From NCBI GenBank assembly GCA_964500445.1, contig CAZCOG010000038.1:5124-69123 (forward strand): 64,000 nt of DNA. Direction: 5' to 3'. Shown here in pieces: positions 33,267 through 42,300 of this stretch (position 1 is the first letter of the stretch; the number at the start of each line of letters is the position of its first letter). Under the pieces are notes generated by a model. It did not search any database. It was not told where the DNA came from and saw only the letters and a program-made list of their open reading frames with translations. The position numbers and the translations under genes are program-made. The DNA is from Persicitalea sp964500445 (GTDB lineage Bacteria; Bacteroidota; Bacteroidia; Cytophagales; Spirosomataceae).

Positions 33267-34904
33267 ATGCCAAGATACCTCCTACTGATCTTTTTCTTAG
33301 CCGTCTGCCCGTTGCTCCACGCCCAGACTTTCACGCATCAGGATACTCTGCGCGGGGCCATTACGCCCGAGCGGGCCTGGTGGGACTTGACCTACTACCA
33401 CCTCGACATCGCCGCCCATCCGGCGGACAGCAGCATCGACGGCAGCAACACGGTGTTCTATAAAGTGTTGAAGCCCTACCAAATCATGCAAATTGACCTG
33501 CAGCCGCCTTTGGCTATATCCAAAGTTACGCAGGATGGTCAGGCGTTGAAGTTTCGTCGTGACGGTAATGCTTATTTCATTTCATTACAAAAAAAACAGC
33601 AGGCAGGTCGTCAGGAATCGGTGCAGGTTTTTTACGCGGGAAAACCAAAAATCGCTACCAATCCACCCTGGGAGGGCGGGGTGCAGTGGGTGCGCGATAA
33701 TCAGGGGCAGCCATTCGTGGCGACGAGTTGCCAAGGCCTGGGTAGTAGCGTGTGGTGGCCCTGTAAGGATCATATGTACGACGAAACCGACAGCATGCTC
33801 ATCAGCATCCGGGTCCCCAAGCCGCTCATGGATGTTTCGAACGGGCGGCTGCGGCGCGTTACCGATAACGAGGATGGCACCCGTACTTTCGACTGGTTTG
33901 TGGATAATCCGATCAACAACTACGGTGTGAACATGAACGTGGCCGACTATGTGAGTTGGCACGAAACCTACGATGGTGAAAAAGGCAAACTCGACCTCAG
34001 CTACTACGTGCTGCCCGCCGATTTGGCCAAAGCAAAGGAACAATTCAAGCAAGTACCCCTGATGCTGAAAGCCTTCGAGTACTGGTTCGGGCCGTACCCT
34101 TTTTACGAAGATGGCTATAAGTTGGTGCAAGTACCTTACCTTGGTATGGAACACCAAAGCTCGGTAACCTACGGCAATGGTTTCATGAACGGCTACCGGG
34201 GAAAGGACCTATCCGGTACGGGCTGGGGCCTGAAATGGGACTTTATTATCATCCACGAAAGCGGTCACGAGTGGTTTGCCAACAACATCACCTACAAAGA
34301 TGTGGCCGATATGTGGGTCCACGAAAGCTTCACCAACTACTCCGAAAATCTCTTTACGGAATACTACTACGGCAAGCAGGCCGGGGCGGACTACGTCATC
34401 GGCACACGCAGGCTCATCAAAAATGAAAGTCCGATCGTGGGAATTTACGGCGTAAATCACGAAGGCTCGGGCGATATGTACTACAAGGGCGGCAATATGC
34501 TGCATACCATCCGGCAGATCGTGAACGACGACGCAAAATGGCGGCAAATCTTACGCGGTCTTAACGAAACATTTTATCACAAAACCGTCGATGGATCAGA
34601 AATTGAAAAGTACCTGAGTGACCACGTGGGCCGTGATTTGAGCAAAGTATTCGATCAGTACCTGCGCGACGTCAGGATTCCGAGGCTGGAATATGCTTTC
34701 ACGAAAAATGGGCTAAAATACCGCTGGACAAATGTGGTTCAGGGCTTCGATATGCCTGTGAAGGTAATGTTTTCGGGTGATGGACCGTCTCAGATGCTTT
34801 ATCCCACTACATCTTGGCAGACCCTGGATATTCGGGACGAGCAAAAAGCTTTCCTGACGATTGACCGGAATTTCTACGTGAATGGGGCGGAAGTAGAGAA
34901 ATAG
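33267..34904 (+). CDS. Exported M1-family zinc metallopeptidase
   Basis: A 545-residue secreted aminopeptidase-like protein. The signal peptide ends at HAQTF (about residue 20). The zinc motif is HESGHEWF (HExxH) and the third ligand is the Glu in WVHESFTNYSE, 19 residues on. The substrate-loop motif usually read as GxMEN is LGMEHQS here, so the Asn is replaced by His. The protein ends soon after the catalytic domain, without the long helical domain of large M1 enzymes. It is therefore a short, exported M1 variant that probably trims peptides in the periplasm. The start ATG is five bases after the HEPN stop. The next gene, dnaG, follows after 80 bases. Confidence 0.9.
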   Translation: MPRYLLLIFFLAVCPLLHAQTFTHQDTLRGAITPERAWWDLTYYHLDIAAHPADSSIDGSNTVFYKVLKPYQIMQIDLQPPLAISKVTQDGQALKFRRDGNAYFISLQKKQQAGRQESVQVFYAGKPKIATNPPWEGGVQWVRDNQGQPFVATSCQGLGSSVWWPCKDHMYDETDSMLISIRVPKPLMDVSNGRLRRVTDNEDGTRTFDWFVDNPINNYGVNMNVADYVSWHETYDGEKGKLDLSYYVLPADLAKAKEQFKQVPLMLKAFEYWFGPYPFYEDGYKLVQVPYLGMEHQSSVTYGNGFMNGYRGKDLSGTGWGLKWDFIIIHESGHEWFANNITYKDVADMWVHESFTNYSENLFTEYYYGKQAGADYVIGTRRLIKNESPIVGIYGVNHEGSGDMYYKGGNMLHTIRQIVNDDAKWRQILRGLNETFYHKTVDGSEIEKYLSDHVGRDLSKVFDQYLRDVRIPRLEYAFTKNGLKYRWTNVVQGFDMPVKVMFSGDGPSQMLYPTTSWQTLDIRDEQKAFLTIDRNFYVNGAEVEK

Positions 34905-34984
34905 TCTACTAGTTTTATTGTGAAAACCAGTTGCTCCAACGCACAAGTCTAAAATCCAGCCTCCAAAATCCAATATCCCAAAAA

Positions 34985-36955
34985 GTGATAAATCCCGAAA
35001 CAGTCGATAGAATCAAGCAGGCCACTGACATTGTAGAGGTAGTGGGCGACTACGTTTCGCTGAAAAAGCGCGGCTCCAACTACACGGCTTGCTGTCCGTT
35101 CCATAACGAGAAAACGCCTTCCTTCAACGTCAATCCGGCGCGGCAGATTTTCAAGTGCTTCGGTTGCGGAGCGGCGGGCGACGCCATCAAGTTTGTGATG
35201 GATATCGACGGCATCGGCTACGGTGAAGCGCTCAAACACCTGGCCCAGAAGTACAGCATCGAAGTCGAGGAAGAGAAGCTTACCGACGAACAGGAGCAGC
35301 GGCAAAACGAGCGCGAAAGCCTGTACATCGTCCTGAATTTTGCCAAAAATTATTTCCAAAAACAACTTACCGAAACCGAAGAAGGCCAATCCATCGCCCT
35401 CAGCTACCTGAAAGAGCGTGGCTTTAATGAGACAATTCGGACTAAGTTTGAGCTGGGGTACAGTCCCGAAGCCTGGGATGCCCTCACGCAGGAAGCTTTG
35501 TCCAAAGGCTACAACGCCGAACTACTGGAAAAAGCCGGACTGATGATTCGCCGGGAAGGTAGTTCTACGGGCGGCTACGACCGCTTCCGGGGCCGCGTGA
35601 TTTTCCCCATTCACAATGTGGCCGGGAAAGTCATTGCTTTCGGGGCCAGAATTCTCAAAACCGATCCCAATGCCAAGGGCCATCAGCCCAAGTACGTCAA
35701 CTCGCCCGAAACGGATGTCTATCATAAAAGTGAGGTACTTTACGGAATTTATCAGGCCAAAAACAGTATCCGGCAGCTGGACGTCTGCTACCTCGTGGAG
35801 GGATATACCGACGTAGTTTCGCTGCACCAGGCGGGTGTCGAAAACGTGGTGGCTTCGTCGGGTACTTCGCTGACGGTGGAACAAATCCGGCTGATCGGTC
35901 GCTTCACGCCTAACGTCACGATTCTGTACGACGGCGACCCGGCGGGTATCAAAGCCGCCCTGCGCGGACTGGATTTGGTGCTGGAAGAGGGGTTGAACGT
36001 CAGCGTCGTGACTTTTCCGAACGGCGAAGATCCCGACAGCTACGTGCAGCGGGTAGGAGCCGAAGAATTCAAAAAGTACATCCATTCCTCGGCCAGGGAT
36101 TTCATTAGTTTCAAGGCCGAAACGTTGCTGGAAGATGCGGGCGACGATCCGTTCCGCCGCGCCGCCGTGATTACCGACGTAGTCGGTAGTATCGTCAAGA
36201 TTCCGGATCCGATCAAACGGCAGATTTTCTTCCGCCGCACCGCCGACCGCCTGGGCGTAGACGAGCAAACGCTTATTTCGGAAGGCAATAAAATCATAAT
36301 AAAAGAACAGACGGCCAAGGCTAAGACGGAGGATCGTCGGTCACAATCGAGCTTTCCTGAGGGACCAGGTGATCTGACGTCGGGAGCAGCACCAACCCCT
36401 CCCGAGCCATTGCCGCCGCCTGTAGAGCTTACCCGTCACGATCCGGTGATACAGCACGAACAGGAATGCATTCGGCTGCTGGTCAATTTTGGGCGGGAAG
36501 AACTGGAACCCAACGTATCGCTTTGCCACTATATGCTCAGCGAACTTTCGGGCGTGGAGTTTCATCATCCGATGTACCAGCATTTGCTGACAGTATTCCG
36601 GGAGGGTTTCTCGCGCGGCGAAATCCCCGATACCGACTATTTTCTGAATCATCCTGACCCTGACATCAAGAGCGAGGCCATTGATTTGGTCACGAGCCGC
36701 TATCACCTCAGCGAGCAGTGGAAAGTAAAATACGAAATCTTTGTTCCGACGGAGCTGGACAAACTACCCGACCTGGCTTTTACCAATATTCTCCGACTCA
36801 AAAAAGGCTATAACGAGATTATTATGAAAGAAATCCACGACGGCTTGGCGAAAGCGAAGGAAGAAGCAGAGACCAACATTCTGCTCGAAAAATTCATGCG
36901 CCACAAGAATATCGAAAAAGAAATCGCGAAGCTGCTGGGTACGGTGGTATCGTGA
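34985..36955 (+). CDS. dnaG: DNA primase
   Basis: A 656-residue replication primase that lays down RNA primers on the lagging strand. The CHC2-type zinc-binding domain comes first (CCPFHNEKTPSFNVN and CFGCGAAGDA, residues about 38-65). The catalytic core follows (FRGRVIFPIHN, GYTDVVSLHQAG), with the TOPRIM motif YLVEGYTDV and the second acidic motif LYDGDPAG. The C-terminal part is the DnaB-binding region, preceded by a Pro-rich linker. Reading extends upstream to a TTG at 34931, but the GTG at 34985 gives the usual DnaG start (VINPETVDRIKQATDIVEVV). Confidence 0.95.
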   Translation: MINPETVDRIKQATDIVEVVGDYVSLKKRGSNYTACCPFHNEKTPSFNVNPARQIFKCFGCGAAGDAIKFVMDIDGIGYGEALKHLAQKYSIEVEEEKLTDEQEQRQNERESLYIVLNFAKNYFQKQLTETEEGQSIALSYLKERGFNETIRTKFELGYSPEAWDALTQEALSKGYNAELLEKAGLMIRREGSSTGGYDRFRGRVIFPIHNVAGKVIAFGARILKTDPNAKGHQPKYVNSPETDVYHKSEVLYGIYQAKNSIRQLDVCYLVEGYTDVVSLHQAGVENVVASSGTSLTVEQIRLIGRFTPNVTILYDGDPAGIKAALRGLDLVLEEGLNVSVVTFPNGEDPDSYVQRVGAEEFKKYIHSSARDFISFKAETLLEDAGDDPFRRAAVITDVVGSIVKIPDPIKRQIFFRRTADRLGVDEQTLISEGNKIIIKEQTAKAKTEDRRSQSSFPEGPGDLTSGAAPTPPEPLPPPVELTRHDPVIQHEQECIRLLVNFGREELEPNVSLCHYMLSELSGVEFHHPMYQHLLTVFREGFSRGEIPDTDYFLNHPDPDIKSEAIDLVTSRYHLSEQWKVKYEIFVPTELDKLPDLAFTNILRLKKGYNEIIMKEIHDGLAKAKEEAETNILLEKFMRHKNIEKEIAKLLGTVVS

Positions 36956-36957
36956 AG

Positions 36958-37032
36958 TTGTTGAATTGTTTAAGTACCTGCTCTATAAGCATGTAAATAT
37001 TTAAACAATTAAACTTTTCAACAATTCAACAA
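36958..37032. repeat. Two competing hairpins between dnaG and the MoxR gene
   Basis: TTGTTGAATTGTT (36958-36970) pairs with AACAATTCAACAA (37020-37032). Within it, AATTGTTTAA (36964-36973) pairs with TTAAACAATT (37001-37010). The two share bases and exclude each other. They start three bases after the dnaG stop, so they may act as a terminator or attenuator. The sequence between is AT-rich. Confidence 0.45.
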
Positions 37033-37062
37033 AATTTTGTCACTCACTCTATCAAATCAAAA

Positions 37063-38055
37063 TTGACTACTACTTCGCCCGACCTCACCCACTTCAAAAA
37101 CTTAGTCGCCAAAGTACCTGCCCTGCGGCAGGAAATCGCCAAGGTCATCGTTGGACAACAGGAGGCGGTCACCGAAATACTCATCACGCTGCTGGCGGGC
37201 GGGCACTGCCTGCTGGAAGGCGTTCCCGGTCTGGCCAAAACCCTCATGGTAAGTACCCTGGCCAAGACGCTCGATATGAGCTTCAAGCGCGTCCAGTTCA
37301 CACCCGACCTGATGCCGGGAGATATCGTCGGTACCGAGATTCTGGAAGAAGACCACGAAACGGGGCGGAAGTTTTTTAAATTCAATAAAGGCCCGCTCTT
37401 TGCCCACGTGGTCCTGGCCGACGAGATTAACCGCACCCCGCCCAAAACCCAGGCCGCATTGCTGGAAGCGATGCAGGAAGGCAAAGTCACCTATGCAGGT
37501 ACCGACTACGCGCTGCCGCGTCCCTTCCTGATCATCGCCACCCAAAACCCCATCGAGCAGGCTGGTACTTACCCGCTGCCCGAGGCACAGTTGGACCGTT
37601 TTCTGCTGTACGTAAAGCTGGACTACCCTTCCGAACAGGAAGAACTGAATGTGCTGAAAAATACCACCGGAACGGCTCGCCCCACGCTGCAAACGATCCT
37701 GACCGACCAGGACATCCTCGACCTGCAAACACTGACCCGGCAGGTTCACATCAGCGACGAGCTGATCGCCTACATCAATCGCCTTGTCCGCGCCACGCGG
37801 CCGCTGGAAAGCCCGTCCGACTTCGTGCGGCAGTGGTGCGACTGGGGCGCGGGACCTCGCGCTGGCCAGGCGCTGGTACTTTGCGCCAAAGCCAATGCCG
37901 TGCTGAACGCCCGCTTCTCGGTAATACCGGACGACATCCACGCGCTGGCCTACCCTATTCTGCGCCATCGCATCGCCCTGAATTTCAAGGCGGAGGCGGA
38001 AGGCATCACACCTGATCGGGTGATTGGAGAATTATTGAAGGCGGTGAAGGTTTGA
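37063..38055 (+). CDS. MoxR-family AAA+ ATPase
   Basis: A 330-residue AAA+ ATPase of the MoxR family, thought to act as a chaperone for metal-cofactor or cell-surface proteins, often with a VWA or DUF58 partner. Walker A is EGVPGLAKT, Walker B is VVLADEINRTPPKTQ, and sensor motifs follow (IATQNPIEQAGTYPLPEAQL, then DRFLLYVKLDYP). The start codon is TTG at 37063; no better in-frame codon was seen. The usual DUF58 or VWA gene does not follow here; the next gene is an unrelated oxidoreductase. Confidence 0.93.
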   Translation: MTTTSPDLTHFKNLVAKVPALRQEIAKVIVGQQEAVTEILITLLAGGHCLLEGVPGLAKTLMVSTLAKTLDMSFKRVQFTPDLMPGDIVGTEILEEDHETGRKFFKFNKGPLFAHVVLADEINRTPPKTQAALLEAMQEGKVTYAGTDYALPRPFLIIATQNPIEQAGTYPLPEAQLDRFLLYVKLDYPSEQEELNVLKNTTGTARPTLQTILTDQDILDLQTLTRQVHISDELIAYINRLVRATRPLESPSDFVRQWCDWGAGPRAGQALVLCAKANAVLNARFSVIPDDIHALAYPILRHRIALNFKAEAEGITPDRVIGELLKAVKV

Positions 38056-38141
38056 GGAGAGTTTGCTATCTTGAGTGTGCCAAAATTGTTAGCCAGAAAA
38101 AAAGTACTCATTCAAGATCTCCTGAACTCTCTTTTGATGCC

Positions 38142-39239
38142 ATGAAAAGACGCAAATTCCTTTCCCAGGCAGGTTTTTCAGCCAGCCTCCTGTTAGCTTA
38201 CTGCCCGATCATCTCGACGGCATACACCTCACCGCCCCGTAAACTAGGCGTTGCGCTGGTAGGTCTGGGTAATTACAGTACACGCCAACTGGCTCCTGCT
38301 TTGCAGCAAACTACCAATTGCCGTCTGGCGGGAATTGTGACGGGCACACCCGCTAAGGCTGAATCCTGGGCCAAGCAATACGACATTCCTGCCAAGAATA
38401 TTTACAACTACGAGAATTTCGAGCAGATCAAGTATAATACGGACATTGACATCGTGTATGTGGTGCTACCCAATTCCATGCACGCGGAATACACCATCCG
38501 CGCGGCGCAGGCCGGGAAACATGTGATCTGTGAAAAACCAATGGCAATCACGGTGGACGAATGCCAGCGCATGATCGACGCCTGTCGCGAAGCGGGCGTG
38601 AAACTTTCGGTGGGCTACCGCCTGTACTTTGAGCCGCATCATCTGGAAGTACGCCGCCTGGGCACGGAAAAGGTTTACGGAACCGTAAAGATGATGGAAA
38701 CCAGCCTGGGCTTTTCGATGGCTGACCCGACGGTTTGGCGATTGAACAAAAAACTCGGTGGTGGCGGAGCCATCATGGATTTGGGCGTCTATGCTATTCA
38801 GGGAGCGAGGCGCGTAGTTGGTGAAGTACCGGTAGCCGTAACGGCGCAGGGCTACGTGCGCGACAAGACCATTTTCAAGGATATCTACGAGACGATGATG
38901 TTCCAGATGGAATTTCCCGGCGGGGCGATCTCCAACTCTACTACTACCTATACTTCTTACGTCGATCGGCTCTACGCCACAACGGGTTATCGCTGGTTTG
39001 GTTTACATCCCGCCTTTAACGCTACGGGTGCTACGGGCGATTCGAGCGAGGGCAAGATAAGCTTTCCCACACCCGATTTTCAGCAAATCAGACAAATGGA
39101 TTCCTTCGCCCAAAGTATTTTCGACAACACCGAACCGCTCGCCTCAGGTGGAGAAGGCATGAAAGATCTGCGAATTATCGAGGCTATCAAAAACGCGGCG
39201 AATACTGGAAAGCGGGTCGAGATCGAGTGGAAAAGCTAG
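38142..39239 (+). CDS. Gfo/Idh/MocA-family oxidoreductase, Tat-exported
   Basis: A 365-residue NAD(P)-dependent oxidoreductase. The N-terminus MKRRKFLSQAGFSASLLLAY has a twin-arginine signal, so it is exported folded. The Rossmann fold starts at LGVALVGLGNYSTRQLAPAL (GxGxxx-type). The catalytic EKP motif is in HVICEKPMAI. The C-terminal sandwich domain has GGGGAIMDLGVYAIQGAR. This group acts on sugars or sugar derivatives and is often near hydrolases; close relatives are glucose-fructose oxidoreductase-like proteins. The substrate is unknown. The ATG at 38142 was chosen because it starts the Tat signal; reading extends to 38052 without a signal. Confidence 0.9.
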   Translation: MKRRKFLSQAGFSASLLLAYCPIISTAYTSPPRKLGVALVGLGNYSTRQLAPALQQTTNCRLAGIVTGTPAKAESWAKQYDIPAKNIYNYENFEQIKYNTDIDIVYVVLPNSMHAEYTIRAAQAGKHVICEKPMAITVDECQRMIDACREAGVKLSVGYRLYFEPHHLEVRRLGTEKVYGTVKMMETSLGFSMADPTVWRLNKKLGGGGAIMDLGVYAIQGARRVVGEVPVAVTAQGYVRDKTIFKDIYETMMFQMEFPGGAISNSTTTYTSYVDRLYATTGYRWFGLHPAFNATGATGDSSEGKISFPTPDFQQIRQMDSFAQSIFDNTEPLASGGEGMKDLRIIEAIKNAANTGKRVEIEWKS

Positions 39240-39260
39240 AACCTATTTAGCCCGGAGCAT

Positions 39261-39300
39261 GCAAAACGAGCTTCGGAATTTCTTCCGAAGCTCGTTTTGC
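39261..39300. terminator. Long bidirectional terminator
   Basis: A perfect 18-bp stem (39261-39278 with 39283-39300), loop TTTC. It lies between two convergent genes (oxidoreductase on the plus strand, nuclease on the minus strand) and can end both. The arms begin with GCAAAACGAG and end with CTCGTTTTGC, so the T-run needed for each direction is part of the stem. Confidence 0.85.
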
Positions 39301-39344
39301 GTACTTATCAAGAAGCGCGTTTTACCGCTTTAAATTCTCTACGC

Positions 39345-42300
39345 TTACTGTCGATTTACACGCACCACCGCCTGGCGGCCTGCGGCATCGCGGCAGCGAA
39401 TCAGATAAACTCCGGAAGCTTGACGATTCAGGTCTACTGGAATTTCGTTCATTCCTTCGACCAGATTTTCGATGCGTTGCTGTTGTACGGGCAATCCGGC
39501 CATGTCCAGCACATCTAGTAAGGCTGGTTCATCCACCACACTTTGGATGCGAAGCGTCAGCGCACCCGTCGTAGGGTTGGGATAGGCCTGCACCGAAAGA
39601 GCAAATGGCTTCTCAGCAGAAACCTCCTCGGCACCGATGCGGGCATTACCCGAACCGCAGCCGCCGATGGTCGCGCCTAGTTTCAGGTAGCGTTCGGCTA
39701 TTTTTTCCGACACACACTGCGTCACGCCGTAGTAGCAGATCGTCACGTTTTGGTTCTTATTGCCGCAGCGCACATCCTGCACGCTTACTTTCACCTGAGC
39801 TTCGGCCGTGCAGCTATTTTCATCGGTAACGGTGACGGTGTAGGTAGTGGTAGCCGTGGGGCACACCTGCACCGTTGAGCCTTGCAAATTTCCGGGTTGC
39901 CAGAGGTAGGTAAGCGTTCCGGTCCCCCCCGTAGCGCTGGCCGAAATCTCGGTGCAATTGCTGCCGAAGCCCAGAATGACCGATTTGTCGGGGCCAGGCG
40001 TCACCGCGATGGCCGCAGGCTCTGTCAACGTCACGCTGTCTTTGGCCACCTGACCCGATTGATCCGTAACGGTCACCACGTATTTGCCCGCCGGCACACC
40101 GCTCAAATCCTCAACCGTGGCCCCGTTGGACCAGGAAAAGTCGTAGGGAGCCTGGCCACCGCTTACGGTCAGTTCAATGCTTCCCGTGGTACCGCCGTTG
40201 CACCGTATGTTGGTAGATGAGGTGATACTTGCAACCAACTTAGGCACGGGGGCAGTCAGCGACAGGCCGACAATCACCGGATCGTGGTCGGAAGTACGAA
40301 ACTGATCGGCGGCATAAAGACTTTCGATTTGTCCGGCCGTTTTGTTCTCGGTGTTGTAGTCCATCACCAGCGGCTCGTCGGCGTTGATGTGCCATTTGGT
40401 GGCACCTGTAACCTGAGAAACCAGCGAGGGACTGCCCAGTGCATGGTCGAGGGCCCCGAAGAAACCGTCGAACACGTAGGAATAGGTCGTGTTGGGTATC
40501 AAATTGACGTAGCCCGCATTTTCCAACGCAGTGAGCGGGTCTTCTTCGGCGTAGGCGTTGAGGTCGCCCAGAATCAGGTAATCCGAATCGCTCGTGCCGG
40601 TAGGATTGGTCGCCAGCCAGGTGGCCAGGTCCTGCGCCTGCCGGGTGCGGGTACCATTGGAAGCTCCCTGGCCGTCGTTGATGTCCGCATCGCCCGCGCC
40701 TCCCGCGCTGGAACCTTTTGATTTCCAGTGGTTGGCTACTACGGTGAATTCGGCATCGGTAGCATTTTCCTTGAACGTCTGGGCCAATGGCTGGCGTCCC
40801 GTGGCGTTGAATGCAGCGCTGGTGGTCAGTGTAGCGGCGGCCCCAACAGGGGTCACTTTGCCGGGTTTATAGATGATACCCACCGTAATTTCATCCGTAG
40901 CAATGCTAGTACCCGGATTGATAAAGGCAAAAGTACCGGGTGCGGTCGCGGCATTCACTCCATTCACCAGATCCTGAATGGCACTGTTGGCACCGTACCC
41001 GTCGTTTTCTAATTCGTTCAAAGCCAGCACATCGATGCCCGACTCCACAATAGCTTTGATCGTCTTGTCGCGCTGACGGTTGAATTCATTCAGGTTGTCG
41101 GCGCCCCGAGACGTAGGGAAGCCCCCGCCCTGACCATTCCCGTTGAAGTAGTTCAGCAGATTGAAACTACCTGCTTTCAGCGAACCGCCCACCGCCGGAG
41201 GCGTGGCCGGCCGCGCATTGGTCGCCATGAAGTTAACACCCGAAGTAGTTTGCAAGCGATAGCCCTCAAATCGCTCGTCGAGGATAGCCGTTATACTGCT
41301 CACTTCGTCGCCACCGCGCAGGGTATTGTCCGCACTCAGCGGCTGACCACCCCGGCCAAAGATGATCGGGTCAGGATTGCCCACCGAACTACCGTCGTCG
41401 AGAATAATTTTTCGTTTGGCTGTTTCAGCCAAATAATCGGCGTAGCCTTGCACGCTTGGCGCGTAGAACTGTGTATACTGATCGAGGCGTGCGTCGGTAC
41501 CTGCTACATTGCTGGGGCCCGTAGCGGAAAGTACCACCTGCCCAAAGCGACCCAGCTGAAAGTGTTCCGTCACGGCCAGATTCCCTTCCGTGGCGCTCAC
41601 CTCCACCAGCATCCCTTCGTAGCGTTCGAGATCGCTCACATCGGCAACGGGTAGTTTGACGCTGACAACCGAAGGCAGGGGATTACCCATAGAGAGCGTG
41701 GAAATACCACCAGCGTTGGACAGTGTGATCTGGGTCAGGCTGCTGGTTGAGCTGGTAAACTCCGATACTACGCCCGTGACCCGTACTTTATCGCCCGGAT
41801 TTCCGCTGAACACGACGTTGGGATCGTAGATAAAAATCCCTTCGGAGGTGGCAGGGTTTGCATCGGCGTCGGCGTCTTCCTCCTGTACGTAAAAGCCGTT
41901 GAGTTTGGTAGAACCGGTGAACGTGCAGGTGACGATTCCCTCGATTGCTACCGTAGTGTTAGCAGGCAGGGTATTTACCGTCCCTGAACCCTGAATGTCA
42001 TGAATCAGGGAGAGGGTCACATCATCGTTTTCGATGGTACCCAGCCCTTGTCCATCTGTGACCGGCGCACCTACTACGTTCGTGACATTCACCAAGAAGG
42101 CTTCGTTGGATTCTGCAGTTTGATCTCCATTGACCACTACGGTAAAGGAATAGGAAGAACTACCCGCCGGGATGGTCTGCCCGGTCAGGCTTTTGCTTTG
42201 GTAGTCTTCGGGGCTGATAGCTGTGTTGTCGGCCGTAGCAATGTCGAATGTCACGCCGCCAGCCGGGGCCGGAGCTGACAGGCTTACCGTAAAGTTGAAA

